Shown here piece after piece: positions 15,916-22,249 of a stretch of DNA of 26,710 nt. Under the pieces are notes generated by a model. The model did no database searches, was not told the origin of the DNA, and saw only the letters and a program-made list of their open reading frames with translations. The translations under genes were made by a program, and so were the position numbers. This stretch comes from a virus: the IMG/VR virus record IMGVR_UViG_3300032287_000577, positions 1 through 26,710 of that record. The stretch is one strand, 5' to 3'. Positions within the stretch are counted from its first letter, which is position 1, and every line of letters starts with the position of its first letter.

Positions 15916-16752
15916 ATGTGTCTATTAGTAGTGTGTGAACCTAACTCTACACCGAGTAAAGAGGATTTACACGCTGGTGCTTGTAGTAATCCGCACGGCT
16001 ATGGCTTTGCTATCCACGCAGGAGATACGATTATCTCAGAGCGTGGTATGTCAGCAAAGAAAATAATCAAGCGGTTCTTAGATTTGCGTAAGCAATATCC
16101 CAATGGGTATGCTATGTGGCACGCTAGGTATGCTACACACGGAGTAAAGAACGAGCAGAATTGTCACCCATTTATTGTAGGTGGTGACGAGCAGACTTAT
16201 CTAGCACACAATGGTGTACTAGACATTAACATAGCCGACAACGACAGAAGGTCGGACACTAGAGTATTCGCAGAGGATACTCTGCCTGCTATGGGTGGTG
16301 TTACAGTATTAGATGATGATAATGTATTCCATATCTTACAGAAGTGGGCAGGTGGTAGTAAGATTGCGGTACTAACTACCGACCCTACGGCACGGTACCC
16401 TATGTATCTTCTCAATGAGAAGTTGGGTACTTGGGACGACGAAGGTATATGGTGGTCGAATAGTTCGCACAAGCGTACTACTGTGGTGGCAACGCCATTG
16501 TGGACTAAGGAGGAGGACAAAGAGTATGATGAGCAACTCCTTAAATACTATCGGACTCTAGCAGATGGTGACATTCCCGATATGGAAGTGTGTATATTCT
16601 GTGAAGCAATCGTAGACTTTGTGGAGAACCCGTACTATTGTACAATGTGTGAAACCTGCTACGATTGTGAACAGACAATAGTAGATTGTCTATGCTACAC
16701 ACCTGATAGGGTGTGGAAATCCAAGCAATCCTTCGAGGATATGGTATACTAA
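15916..16752 (+). CDS. Class II glutamine amidotransferase with C-terminal zinc-finger tail
   Basis: A 278-aa protein starting MCLLVV. Met removal exposes Cys, the nucleophile of class II (Ntn-type) glutamine amidotransferases. HGYGF (27-31), WHARYATHG (about 68-76) and LAHNGVL are the expected glutamine-binding and oxyanion elements. The family hydrolyses glutamine to give ammonia. Residues from about 226 onward add a Cys-rich segment (CIFC, then CTMCETCYDC), so it shares metal-binding features with the amidoligase 11 bases upstream. No synthetase domain is fused. The pairing suggests that the two proteins form or edit amide bonds together. Ribosome site AAGGGGTG precedes the ATG. Confidence 0.85.
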   Translation: MCLLVVCEPNSTPSKEDLHAGACSNPHGYGFAIHAGDTIISERGMSAKKIIKRFLDLRKQYPNGYAMWHARYATHGVKNEQNCHPFIVGGDEQTYLAHNGVLDINIADNDRRSDTRVFAEDTLPAMGGVTVLDDDNVFHILQKWAGGSKIAVLTTDPTARYPMYLLNEKLGTWDDEGIWWSNSSHKRTTVVATPLWTKEEDKEYDEQLLKYYRTLADGDIPDMEVCIFCEAIVDFVENPYYCTMCETCYDCEQTIVDCLCYTPDRVWKSKQSFEDMVY

Positions 16753-16756
16753 GTTT

Positions 16757-16778
16757 CTGTAGGCAATAACGCTTACAG
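16757..16778 (+). other. Intergenic hairpin after amidotransferase
   Basis: CTGTAGGC and GCTTACAG form an 8-bp RNA stem with one G-U pair and a 6-nt loop. ATTGTTCG follows, so it is at best a weak terminator. It may instead stabilise or process the mRNA between the amidotransferase and the next gene. Confidence 0.3.
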
Positions 16779-16804
16779 ATTGTTCGACAACTAGAGAGGT
16801 AAGT

Positions 16805-17071
16805 ATGACAAGCACAGAAACAATTCTCGGCTTAGCCGAGGAACTGCGAGTAATCGCAGATGAAATCGCTTACAACGCATACGAGGACTCATCAGAGTTT
16901 CTCAAGCGTGGTACTATCGTCAAGGCTAAAGAGGTTCAGAACCGCTTCAAGCCTAAGTCAATGTGGGTTTCACTCGGAGACGGCACATACAAGCACATCA
17001 CAGGTAAGAAGGGCTTAGTTACTAAGCAGTCACGCCTTGATGGGTTTGTAGATGTGGTGTTCACCGCGTAA
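16805..17071 (+). CDS. Hypothetical protein, 88 aa
   Basis: Not recognised. An N-terminal acidic helix (residues 4-30, ETILGLAEELRVIADEIA) is followed by a beta-rich, basic C-terminal half (LKRGTIVKAKEVQ, MWVSLGDGTYKHITG, FVDVVF) that could be a small SH3-like barrel. AGAGAGGT precedes the ATG. The stop overlaps the next ATG (TAATG), so the pair is coupled. No membrane segment or Cys. Function unknown. Confidence 0.55.
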   Translation: MTSTETILGLAEELRVIADEIAYNAYEDSSEFLKRGTIVKAKEVQNRFKPKSMWVSLGDGTYKHITGKKGLVTKQSRLDGFVDVVFTA

Positions 17072-17286
17072 TGAATCCAATACACCAAGAGCAGGGAACT
17101 TTTCTTGGTTGGTGGGATTTAGAAGGGTTGGTTGGTACACTATTAGAGTGTGCTGACCAACTCTCCCACTACAATGATGAGCACGGAGACTTAACCGAAC
17201 TCATTAACCGCACTCGCATAACAGCGAATGAGATTTCACCACGCATAACTGAAAGGATTGTTAATGGCATACGAGCCACCAATTGA
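17071..17286 (+). CDS. Hypothetical protein, 71 aa
   Basis: Not recognised. It has an aromatic N-terminus (TFLGWWDLEGLVGTLLECADQ) and two predicted helices with mixed charge. It starts by TAATG overlap with the preceding gene and overlaps the next small gene by 23 bases. The tight packing supports expression as part of the accessory operon. Function unknown. Confidence 0.5.
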   Translation: MNPIHQEQGTFLGWWDLEGLVGTLLECADQLSHYNDEHGDLTELINRTRITANEISPRITERIVNGIRATN

Positions 17287-17416
17287 CGACCCAATCGCAC
17301 TTGATATTTATGTTGAGTGCGACGACTGCGGGATCGAACACGATAACAGTAGAGACTGTGACGAGTTCGCTTCATCAGAACCCGATGAAATGTGGGACGA
17401 TTTCTTCGACGACTAA
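17264..17416 (+). CDS. Very acidic CxxC mini-protein, 50 aa
   Basis: ATG at 17264 follows GAAAGG at about 9 nt. The peptide has a central VECDDCG pair plus a third Cys and ends in an Asp-rich tail (SSEPDEMWDDFFDD), with about a third of its residues Asp or Glu. It could bind metal through CxxC. An acidic tail near an amidoligase could be a carboxylate-bearing substrate or a DNA mimic, but neither is shown. It overlaps the 71-aa gene by 23 bases in another frame. Confidence 0.5.
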   Translation: MAYEPPIDDPIALDIYVECDDCGIEHDNSRDCDEFASSEPDEMWDDFFDD

Positions 17417-17443
17417 ACTGTCCACCTAATAGAAAGGATAGTA

Positions 17444-17560
17444 TTGGAGTTAGCCAGATTTATATTTGTCTTTAGTACAGTCGCCTTGTTAGGTGGCGTT
17501 ACTCCATTAGGCATAGTATTTTTCTTGCTCATACTTTATGTACTAGGTATAATGTTATGA
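17444..17560 (+). CDS. Tiny hydrophobic membrane protein, 38 aa, TTG start
   Basis: TTG at 17444 is preceded by GAAAGG at 6-7 nt, and the stop overlaps the whiB start as ATGA, both signs of a real gene. After a short head (MELARF) almost the whole peptide is hydrophobic, with a Gly/Pro turn (LLGGVTPLG) in the middle, so it probably forms two short membrane helices. Small hydrophobic phage peptides can act as holin-like or membrane-modifying proteins. No function is assigned. Confidence 0.5.
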   Translation: MELARFIFVFSTVALLGGVTPLGIVFFLLILYVLGIML

Positions 17561-17877
17561 ACGGATTATGTACAGGTCATAGCGACCCTGACTTATGGTT
17601 CTCAGACACATTGGAAACTGTAGGTAGTGGTAGTGTTCCTAAGGCACAGCAAATCGCTATGCTTGAACGAGCACAACGAGCACTAGCAATTTGTAATAAG
17701 TGTCCTATCATTAAGGAATGCTTAGAAGAAGGTATGAAGAGTGAGAATGTTGACTGGGGTATTTGGGGTGGCACACTATCAGGTGAGCGACTCCTTATCA
17801 AAAGAAAGACAGTCAAAGGTACTGATCGAATAAGGAAAGTACACTTCGCACATAGAGTGAGAGGAACACAACAATGA
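17557..17877 (+). CDS. whiB: WhiB-family iron-sulfur transcriptional regulator
   Basis: A 106-aa protein with the four cluster-binding cysteines of WhiB-like proteins: C5, C46, C49 and C55 (CNKCPIIKEC). The GIWGG turn is at 68-72 and a basic C-terminal tail (KRKTVKGTDRIRKVHFAHR) provides DNA contact. PDLWFS near the N-terminus is also typical. WhiB proteins occur essentially only in Actinobacteria and their phages, and several bind the primary sigma factor, so this gene is the best host marker in the window. It probably redirects host transcription. It is coupled by 4-base ATGA overlaps both upstream and downstream. Confidence 0.93.
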   Translation: MNGLCTGHSDPDLWFSDTLETVGSGSVPKAQQIAMLERAQRALAICNKCPIIKECLEEGMKSENVDWGIWGGTLSGERLLIKRKTVKGTDRIRKVHFAHRVRGTQQ

Positions 17878-18272
17878 GAGTAATGATTTTCTTACTGCTT
17901 ATCATTGGCGCAATGCTGAAGTTCGGACAACAAGTAGATGAACCTACACCACCGATGGGAACGGTAGAGATTCAACAGACTTGGACTGTCACGGACAGTA
18001 AGGCATACGCACAAGATAGGCTGAAAGAATGGCAACAAAAGCAGTGGTCTTGCCTTAACAGATTGTGGGGTAAAGAATCAGCGTGGAATCCTGATGCGTA
18101 CAATAGCATTAAGGTAATGGGGAGAAACGCTGGTGGAATACCGCAACTGTTAGGGCTTGACCCTGCTACACCAGCAACGCGTCAGATTGAGCGTGGCTTG
18201 GATTATATTTATTACAGATACGGAACTCCTTGCGAGGCTTGGAAGTTCTTTAACGAGAAGGGCTGGCACTAA
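17874..18272 (+). CDS. Membrane-anchored lytic transglycosylase-like protein
   Basis: A 132-aa protein. Residues 3-17 form a signal or anchor segment (VMIFLLLIIGAML). After a short linker comes a compact domain from about residue 53: WSCLNRLWGKESAWNP, with Glu68 in the ES motif as the probable catalytic acid. GGIPQLLGL, GLDYIYYRYG and a closing PCEAW complete it, and the two cysteines could form a disulfide. This pattern is typical of the transglycosylase domain found in actinobacterial secreted proteins and phages. It would cleave peptidoglycan glycan strands outside the membrane. It is coupled to whiB by an ATGA overlap and sits away from the lysis genes, so a role other than final lysis is possible. 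Confidence 0.8.
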   Translation: MRVMIFLLLIIGAMLKFGQQVDEPTPPMGTVEIQQTWTVTDSKAYAQDRLKEWQQKQWSCLNRLWGKESAWNPDAYNSIKVMGRNAGGIPQLLGLDPATPATRQIERGLDYIYYRYGTPCEAWKFFNEKGWH

Positions 18273-18496
18273 TGAGTAAAGATATAAACGATCTTGTGCC
18301 TGACTATTCTGAATCTATGGACATACGCGGTAATCCAACTCGCGTGTGTCCGTGTGCTTCAGATACTTGGAATCTCAAGGTCAAGTTCGACGAGGACGGT
18401 GACATAAGTATGTACTTCTTAGATATGGAGTGCGCTTCCTGTGGTACACTAGCGACAGCACCAACACCTATAGATGGGGAGATAGAAGATGCCTGA
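18272..18496 (+). CDS. Small zinc-ribbon protein, 74 aa
   Basis: Two cysteine pairs (VCPCAS at about 26-28 and CASCG at about 54-57) separated by a beta-rich stretch (NLKVKFDEDGDISMYFLDM) look like a one-zinc ribbon. The rest is acidic. ATG overlaps the stop of the transglycosylase gene (TAATG). No specific partner or target can be named. Confidence 0.6.
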   Translation: MSKDINDLVPDYSESMDIRGNPTRVCPCASDTWNLKVKFDEDGDISMYFLDMECASCGTLATAPTPIDGEIEDA

Positions 18497-18665
18497 TTTC
18501 TTACACGAAATTGTCAAGAAGCGTGAGACTCAACAAGAGTACTACGGCTGGCAACAATCTATTGAACGCGCTATAGAACAACAAGATATAACTGATCCTT
18601 GGGGGCCAGTCATAGTACCCGATTCGGCAGAACAGAATGTACACTATAGTGGAGGGCCATTCTAA
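18489..18665 (+). CDS. Small hypothetical protein, 58 aa
   Basis: ATG at 18489 overlaps the end of the zinc-ribbon gene by 8 bases, and the stop overlaps the next ATG (TAATG). The N-terminal 32 residues form a charged, Gln-rich helix (DFLHEIVKKRETQQEYYG). The C-terminal part is Pro/Gly-rich and ends HYSGGPF. No recognised family; overlaps at both ends support a real gene. Confidence 0.55.
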   Translation: MPDFLHEIVKKRETQQEYYGWQQSIERAIEQQDITDPWGPVIVPDSAEQNVHYSGGPF

Positions 18666-18838
18666 TGCCAACATATGAATACCGCTGCGACAAATGTAAC
18701 GCACACCTAGTACTATCACGCAATGTTAATGACAGAGATGTGTTAGTAGACTGTGACTGCGGTCACACATTCACAAGAATATATACACCACCAGCAATCC
18801 AGTTCAAAGGGACTGGGTTCTACTCGACAGGAGGATAA
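18665..18838 (+). CDS. FmdB-type zinc-ribbon protein, 57 aa
   Basis: The protein begins MPTYEYRCDKCNAH and has a second Cys pair (DCDCGH) before a C-terminal IQFKGTGFYSTGG. This order of N-terminal YEYRCxxC, second CxC pair and FKGTGFY closely matches the FmdB/CxxC_CXXC_SSSS zinc-ribbon family, named as putative regulators. In this family the single zinc-ribbon domain is the whole protein, as here. It overlaps both neighbours by TAATG. The molecular target is unknown. Confidence 0.75.
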   Translation: MPTYEYRCDKCNAHLVLSRNVNDRDVLVDCDCGHTFTRIYTPPAIQFKGTGFYSTGG

Positions 18839-19416
18839 TGTCACTGCAAAATCTAGACGAGAAGAAACTATTTAATCTTCTCAGGGATAATCTATACAAT
18901 GATTTAGTTCACGTAACTAATGACGAGTACTCAGCGAGTGACGCGTTCTCTATTGATCACGGCATATACGTTGAACTCAAGTGTCGTAGGTCACACTATT
19001 CTGACCTTATGATTGAGAAACTAAAGTATGATAGACTTAAGGCAGAGGCAGATAAACTTGGTATCACACCATTGTATATCTGCTCAACACCTAATGGTAT
19101 ATGGGAGTTCAACCTTGATCTAATTAAGATTGATTGGTTCAACAAGGACGACCTGCCAACAACAACAGAGTTCGACAATAAAAAAAAGATAACAAAGGAG
19201 ATAGGCTTAATCCTTATTGACAAGGGTAAACCTATTCTTCCTTGGTATCCTGACTATGATAGTGAAGATCAATTCATCAATGAATCAATGACTGCCTTTG
19301 CTGAGGATATGTATGCTGACCCAGCAGAAGCAGGGCTATTCGATGATAGCCTGCTGCTAACTGATGAAGAGATACTTGCTATCGAAGAAGAAGATGAGCC
19401 ATTACAATTCAATTGA
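18838..19416 (+). CDS. PD-(D/E)XK nuclease-like protein
   Basis: A 192-aa protein. After an N-terminal helical region, SDAFSID (about 34-40) and YVELKCRR (44-51) give an Asp followed by Glu-x-Lys at the spacing of the PD-(D/E)XK nuclease core; E46 and K48 are likely catalytic. LKYDRLKAEA and LYICSTPNG could be the following helix and strand. The C-terminus is acidic (IEEEDEP). It is the last gene of the rightward block and overlaps the convergent sigma-like gene by 15 bases. It could be an endonuclease or resolvase; the call rests on this single motif. Confidence 0.6.
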   Translation: MSLQNLDEKKLFNLLRDNLYNDLVHVTNDEYSASDAFSIDHGIYVELKCRRSHYSDLMIEKLKYDRLKAEADKLGITPLYICSTPNGIWEFNLDLIKIDWFNKDDLPTTTEFDNKKKITKEIGLILIDKGKPILPWYPDYDSEDQFINESMTAFAEDMYADPAEAGLFDDSLLLTDEEILAIEEEDEPLQFN

Positions 19417-19431
19417 CTCTTCTTGTTCTTC
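19384..19431. terminator. Possible bidirectional hairpin at convergent gene ends
   Basis: AAGAAGA (19388-19394) pairs with TCTTCTT (19418-19424), extended by GAAG/CTTC across a 3-nt bulge. The arms encode the acidic C-termini of both convergent genes. It may help stop converging transcription, since the two coding regions overlap and leave no room for a separate terminator. The stem is purine-rich on one side and weak for a true intrinsic terminator. Confidence 0.3.
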
Positions 19432-20076
19432 ATCTTGTTCACCCTGTGCTTCTTTGTCAGGTCGATCAACATCTTGATAAGGTCGGAATCCACCGATCTT
19501 ATTAATAAGTTTACGTACCGCTCTAGTGGCACGCATACGCACGGCATCGCTGCTGCCAGCATTTAATTCAGTAGCAATGTCTGCGAACTCCATAGATTCT
19601 GCATATCGGAGGAAAAGTAACCTTCTATCCTGGTCATTTAACTTCCGATATGCATTATCTATTTCAACCATCATCGCCTGCAAATTTCCACCTTCTGCTG
19701 GAGCACTCGGTCTCCCTGGTCTACCGAGATTCAACTTATGAGTTACACCCCACTCGCCACGTAACACAGGTGGTAGTAGTGCTTCTACTACATCGGGTTC
19801 GTAATAATATAAATCACTTTGATCATACCCAATACTCTTAGCTTTCCAGTACTGACAGTAATCTATAGCCCTGTTCCGTAAGGAACGATAAATTAAATTC
19901 TTTGCATCCTTCTTATCGATGAGTTCCCAATCAGATAGATTGTTTGCGTGCATAGGGAACCATTCATACAATGCTTGCTTTATATCTTCTAGTTCAACCA
20001 TCTCGTACTTCTTATGGTACTCAGATGATACGTGAACTACTATAAATTCCCAGGGTTCAATGCGTGACCATTCCAC
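19402..20076 (-). CDS. Sigma-70-like transcription factor
   Basis: A 224-aa protein. Residues from about 75 to 115 (LIYRSLRNRAIDYCQYWKA, then DLYYYEPDVVEALLP) resemble the sigma-like proteins common in actinophages. The C-terminal part (YRKLNDQDRRLLFLRYAES, then DIATELNAGSSDAVRMRATR) is a region-4-type helix-turn-helix that would bind -35 DNA. The tail is acidic. I favour GTG at 20076 because GGAAG lies 7 nt upstream and it directly follows the stop of the upstream gene. ATG at 20100 would add 8 residues but has no ribosome site. Together with WhiB it suggests that this phage actively reprograms host transcription. Confidence 0.72.
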   Translation of the reverse strand: MEWSRIEPWEFIVVHVSSEYHKKYEMVELEDIKQALYEWFPMHANNLSDWELIDKKDAKNLIYRSLRNRAIDYCQYWKAKSIGYDQSDLYYYEPDVVEALLPPVLRGEWGVTHKLNLGRPGRPSAPAEGGNLQAMMVEIDNAYRKLNDQDRRLLFLRYAESMEFADIATELNAGSSDAVRMRATRAVRKLINKIGGFRPYQDVDRPDKEAQGEQDEEQEESIEL

Positions 20077-20077
20077 G

Positions 20078-20818
20078 CTACCACTTCCAAGTCTTGCCAT
20101 CGACAGTGAATGATCTATTAACAATCGGTACTAGTTGTGGCACAACACTCTTGCCATCAACGTGTAAGATACCAAAGCCTTGTTGCCACGTAAACAATCC
20201 TGCTTTAATATACTTTGCGTTCTTGTAATCCATTAAGTTGCCAAGTTCCATACCCCATACAGTCTTAGGTGTACCACCACGATACGCCTGCGTGTGGTGT
20301 GTGAGACCCATACGGTGCGTGTGTCCACAGACTACACTCATACCTGAACGCTTGGCTAAGCCCAATGCGGTGGCTCCTGCGGTAGGCTGTACGTTACCTT
20401 CATCACCGTGCATAAGTAACCAACCAGGTGCTAGTTCATATGGATCTTTGTGATACTTAATCTCAAGTTCATCAAGACCAAGGAAGTTCTCAAGTTGCAA
20501 CTCAGGTAGACCTAGCAATCCAGGTGCTCGCATCGCAACTGTATTGAACAATCTATCTGTATGATTACTACGCACCATATGTTCAACAGTCAAGTCGTAG
20601 AGTACCTGTCTCGTTGTATCACGGTCACGTCCTATTGACCGTTCAAACTCTAACTCAGTACCCTTACTCCACTTACTGATTGTCTGCATATCCATTTCAT
20701 CACCACAGGATACAACTGTATCAGGCTGGTAAGCCTTAATGAATTTTGCAATTGCATTCACTGCTTCTACGTCGTGATATGGTACTTGAAGATCGGATAT
20801 GCAAACAATTGTTTTCAT
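20078..20818 (-). CDS. Calcineurin-like metallophosphoesterase
   Basis: A 246-aa protein with the metal-binding motifs of the calcineurin-like fold in order: SDLQVPYHD (D9, with Gln where many members have His), GDEMD (about 39-43), RSNHTDR, MHGDEG and GHTHRMG. These coordinate a two-metal centre that hydrolyses phosphomonoesters or phosphodiesters. Such proteins are common in phage replication modules and may act as nucleases or phosphatases. ATG follows GGAG at 8-nt spacing. Its stop lies just before the GTG of the sigma-like gene. The specific substrate cannot be told. Confidence 0.85.
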   Translation of the reverse strand: MKTIVCISDLQVPYHDVEAVNAIAKFIKAYQPDTVVSCGDEMDMQTISKWSKGTELEFERSIGRDRDTTRQVLYDLTVEHMVRSNHTDRLFNTVAMRAPGLLGLPELQLENFLGLDELEIKYHKDPYELAPGWLLMHGDEGNVQPTAGATALGLAKRSGMSVVCGHTHRMGLTHHTQAYRGGTPKTVWGMELGNLMDYKNAKYIKAGLFTWQQGFGILHVDGKSVVPQLVPIVNRSFTVDGKTWKW

Positions 20819-20836
20819 TGTGTTATCTCCATTACC

Positions 20837-20917
20837 TTAGATGCCAAAAATCGCACTGATTAGTGCAAGTATAGACATTAGTTCTAGTTGAAGCGATAGT
20901 AAAATTGCCAACATCAT
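20837..20917 (-). CDS. Micro-protein, 26 aa, hydrophobic
   Basis: ATG at 20917 overlaps the stop of the preceding gene as ATGA. The peptide is almost entirely hydrophobic (MMLAILLSLQLELMSILALI) and could insert in the membrane as one helix. It fills most of the gap before the phosphoesterase gene. Such a short ORF may arise by chance; the coupled start and hydrophobicity are the only support. Confidence 0.4.
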   Translation of the reverse strand: MMLAILLSLQLELMSILALISAIFGI

Positions 20918-21285
20918 TTGTCCCACTCATCCCTAAGTACTAGCAACCCAATGATTGCATAGTTAGCCATATCTTTTAACGTATCCTCTAAACTTTCGTG
21001 CTTAGGGTCAGCACCGCTCTCAACTAAGTTATTAAGGCGAGCCAACTTATCGTGCATTCGCACACGCAATCCATTCAACGGACCACCTGGACTCTCGCTG
21101 ATATTCTTTGGGCCGTAGTCCTCGTGCTTACTAAGAAGCAATTGTTCTAACTCAAAGAAAGTTTTATCTACTGCTTCTCTGAAGCGAATATTGGAACTGT
21201 CAATGTTATAGTTAAGATGCTTGACGTCAAGTCCAAGTTCTTTATCTTGAACCCTTGATTTTTTAGATGCCATATAATCTGCCAT
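20914..21285 (-). CDS. Nmad1/DUF1599-like nucleotide-modification-associated protein
   Basis: A 123-aa protein matching the pattern of the Nmad1 (DUF1599) family: LLSKHEDYGPKNI near residue 52, then GPLNGLRVRMHDKLARLNNL, then SLEDTLKDMANYAIIGLLVL. In family terms these are helices of a MazG-like or thymidylate-synthase-associated all-alpha fold linked to nucleotide metabolism or modified bases. No modification enzyme is nearby, so it may act in nucleotide pool control. GAGGAA precedes the ATG. It overlaps the micro-protein by 4 bases. Confidence 0.75.
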   Translation of the reverse strand: MADYMASKKSRVQDKELGLDVKHLNYNIDSSNIRFREAVDKTFFELEQLLLSKHEDYGPKNISESPGGPLNGLRVRMHDKLARLNNLVESGADPKHESLEDTLKDMANYAIIGLLVLRDEWDK

Positions 21286-21291
21286 ACTTCC

Positions 21292-21627
21292 TCATTCTCC
21301 ATCTTTAAGTAGCTGTTTAAGTTCATTATCCAAATCTGCTACGCTAGAACTGACTATCATATCTTCAATTGTGTCCACGATAGTTCGTGGGTCAGTCTCA
21401 GCAAGAAACAAAGTCAAGTATGTCTCTTGCGCTATGCGCTTGACATCATCAGGACTGTCAGCATAACGATACAGACACTTAAGCAATGAACCTATCATTA
21501 ACTTATACCCATTAGGTAAGATCAATGCTGGGTCAAACTCATCATCCTCTTCGAGTAGATGGTCTGTTGCTTCAAACACATTCTCAAACTTCTCACCACA
21601 CTCTGGACATTCATCTCTATTAATCAT
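21292..21627 (-). CDS. Zinc-finger-containing hypothetical protein, 111 aa
   Basis: I place the start at ATG 21627 (MINRDECPEC), with GGGAATGGGA upstream and an 8-base overlap with the primase gene; an upstream extension in this frame only shadows the primase. The N-terminus CPECGEKFENVFEATDHLLE resembles a C2H2 finger. The rest is helical (LMIGSLLKCLYRYA, RIAQETYLTLFLAE) with an acidic C-terminus. No known function; location suggests a DNA replication accessory role. Confidence 0.6.
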   Translation of the reverse strand: MINRDECPECGEKFENVFEATDHLLEEDDEFDPALILPNGYKLMIGSLLKCLYRYADSPDDVKRIAQETYLTLFLAETDPRTIVDTIEDMIVSSSVADLDNELKQLLKDGE

Positions 21628-22249
21628 CGAATCCCATTCCCATCTTTTCTCTGACATATTCCGCACCGTGTTTGACGTAGGCAGAATTAACATCTTCACC
21701 TTCACCCATTGAGACAATGGTGACTGGTAATTCTCTTGCGAGTCCAGTTGCGAATTCTTTTCCTGGCTGATCTCCGTCTGCGAAAACAAATATTCTTTCA
21801 AAGTCCGCAAGTAATCTTGTATAATGTTTCTTCCACGAGTTAGCACCAGGAACACCAACACAAGGAATACCAATACACTTACTGAGAGTAAGAGTGTCCA
21901 ACTCACCTTCACATACTCCAATCCAATCACCTGCTCGTTCAATATCTAGAACGTTGTACATCTTTGTTTCAGCACCAGTCATACCCATATACTTAGGCTC
22001 AACAGCAGGGTTAAGACTGCGGAAACGAAGATCAACAACCCCAGTTTTAGTAATGTACGGGATGGTAAGTCTACCAATGAACGCTTCGTGTCCAACCTCA
22101 GGCTCCGCGACTACGCCTAATCGAGCCAGCCGTGCCACTTCCACTGTTATACCTCTGCTTTTGAGGTAATCTTCGGCTAGATAAATGTTTTCCTGATACC
22201 GTTGAACTGCTCTCCCCAGTAATTCCTTCTGCGATTCGTTTTGCTTCAC
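21620..22249 (-). CDS. DNA primase, Toprim part (second frame of a split gene)
   Basis: A 209-aa reading frame starting at GTG 22249, containing the DnaG-type Toprim domain: VCEGELD (E114, E116) and FVFADGDQPG (D158, D160) are the catalytic acidic motifs, and VGVPGANSW lies between them. The N-terminal part (AVQRYQENIYLAEDYLKSRGI) is the linker usually seen between a zinc-finger domain and the RNA polymerase core. The matching zinc-binding domain is in the preceding ORF, one base out of frame, overlapping by 152 bases. Either the two are one protein joined by a +1 shift near 22214-22217, or the start codon is used. The gene makes RNA primers for replication. Confidence 0.8.
   Translation of the reverse strand: MKQNESQKELLGRAVQRYQENIYLAEDYLKSRGITVEVARLARLGVVAEPEVGHEAFIGRLTIPYITKTGVVDLRFRSLNPAVEPKYMGMTGAETKMYNVLDIERAGDWIGVCEGELDTLTLSKCIGIPCVGVPGANSWKKHYTRLLADFERIFVFADGDQPGKEFATGLARELPVTIVSMGEGEDVNSAYVKHGAEYVREKMGMGFDD

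Noticed and set aside
21628-21942. Hydrophobic N-terminal extension of the zinc-finger gene
   Set aside because: It lies wholly opposite conserved Toprim coding sequence in another frame; the start at 21627 with its own ribosome site explains the gene better.
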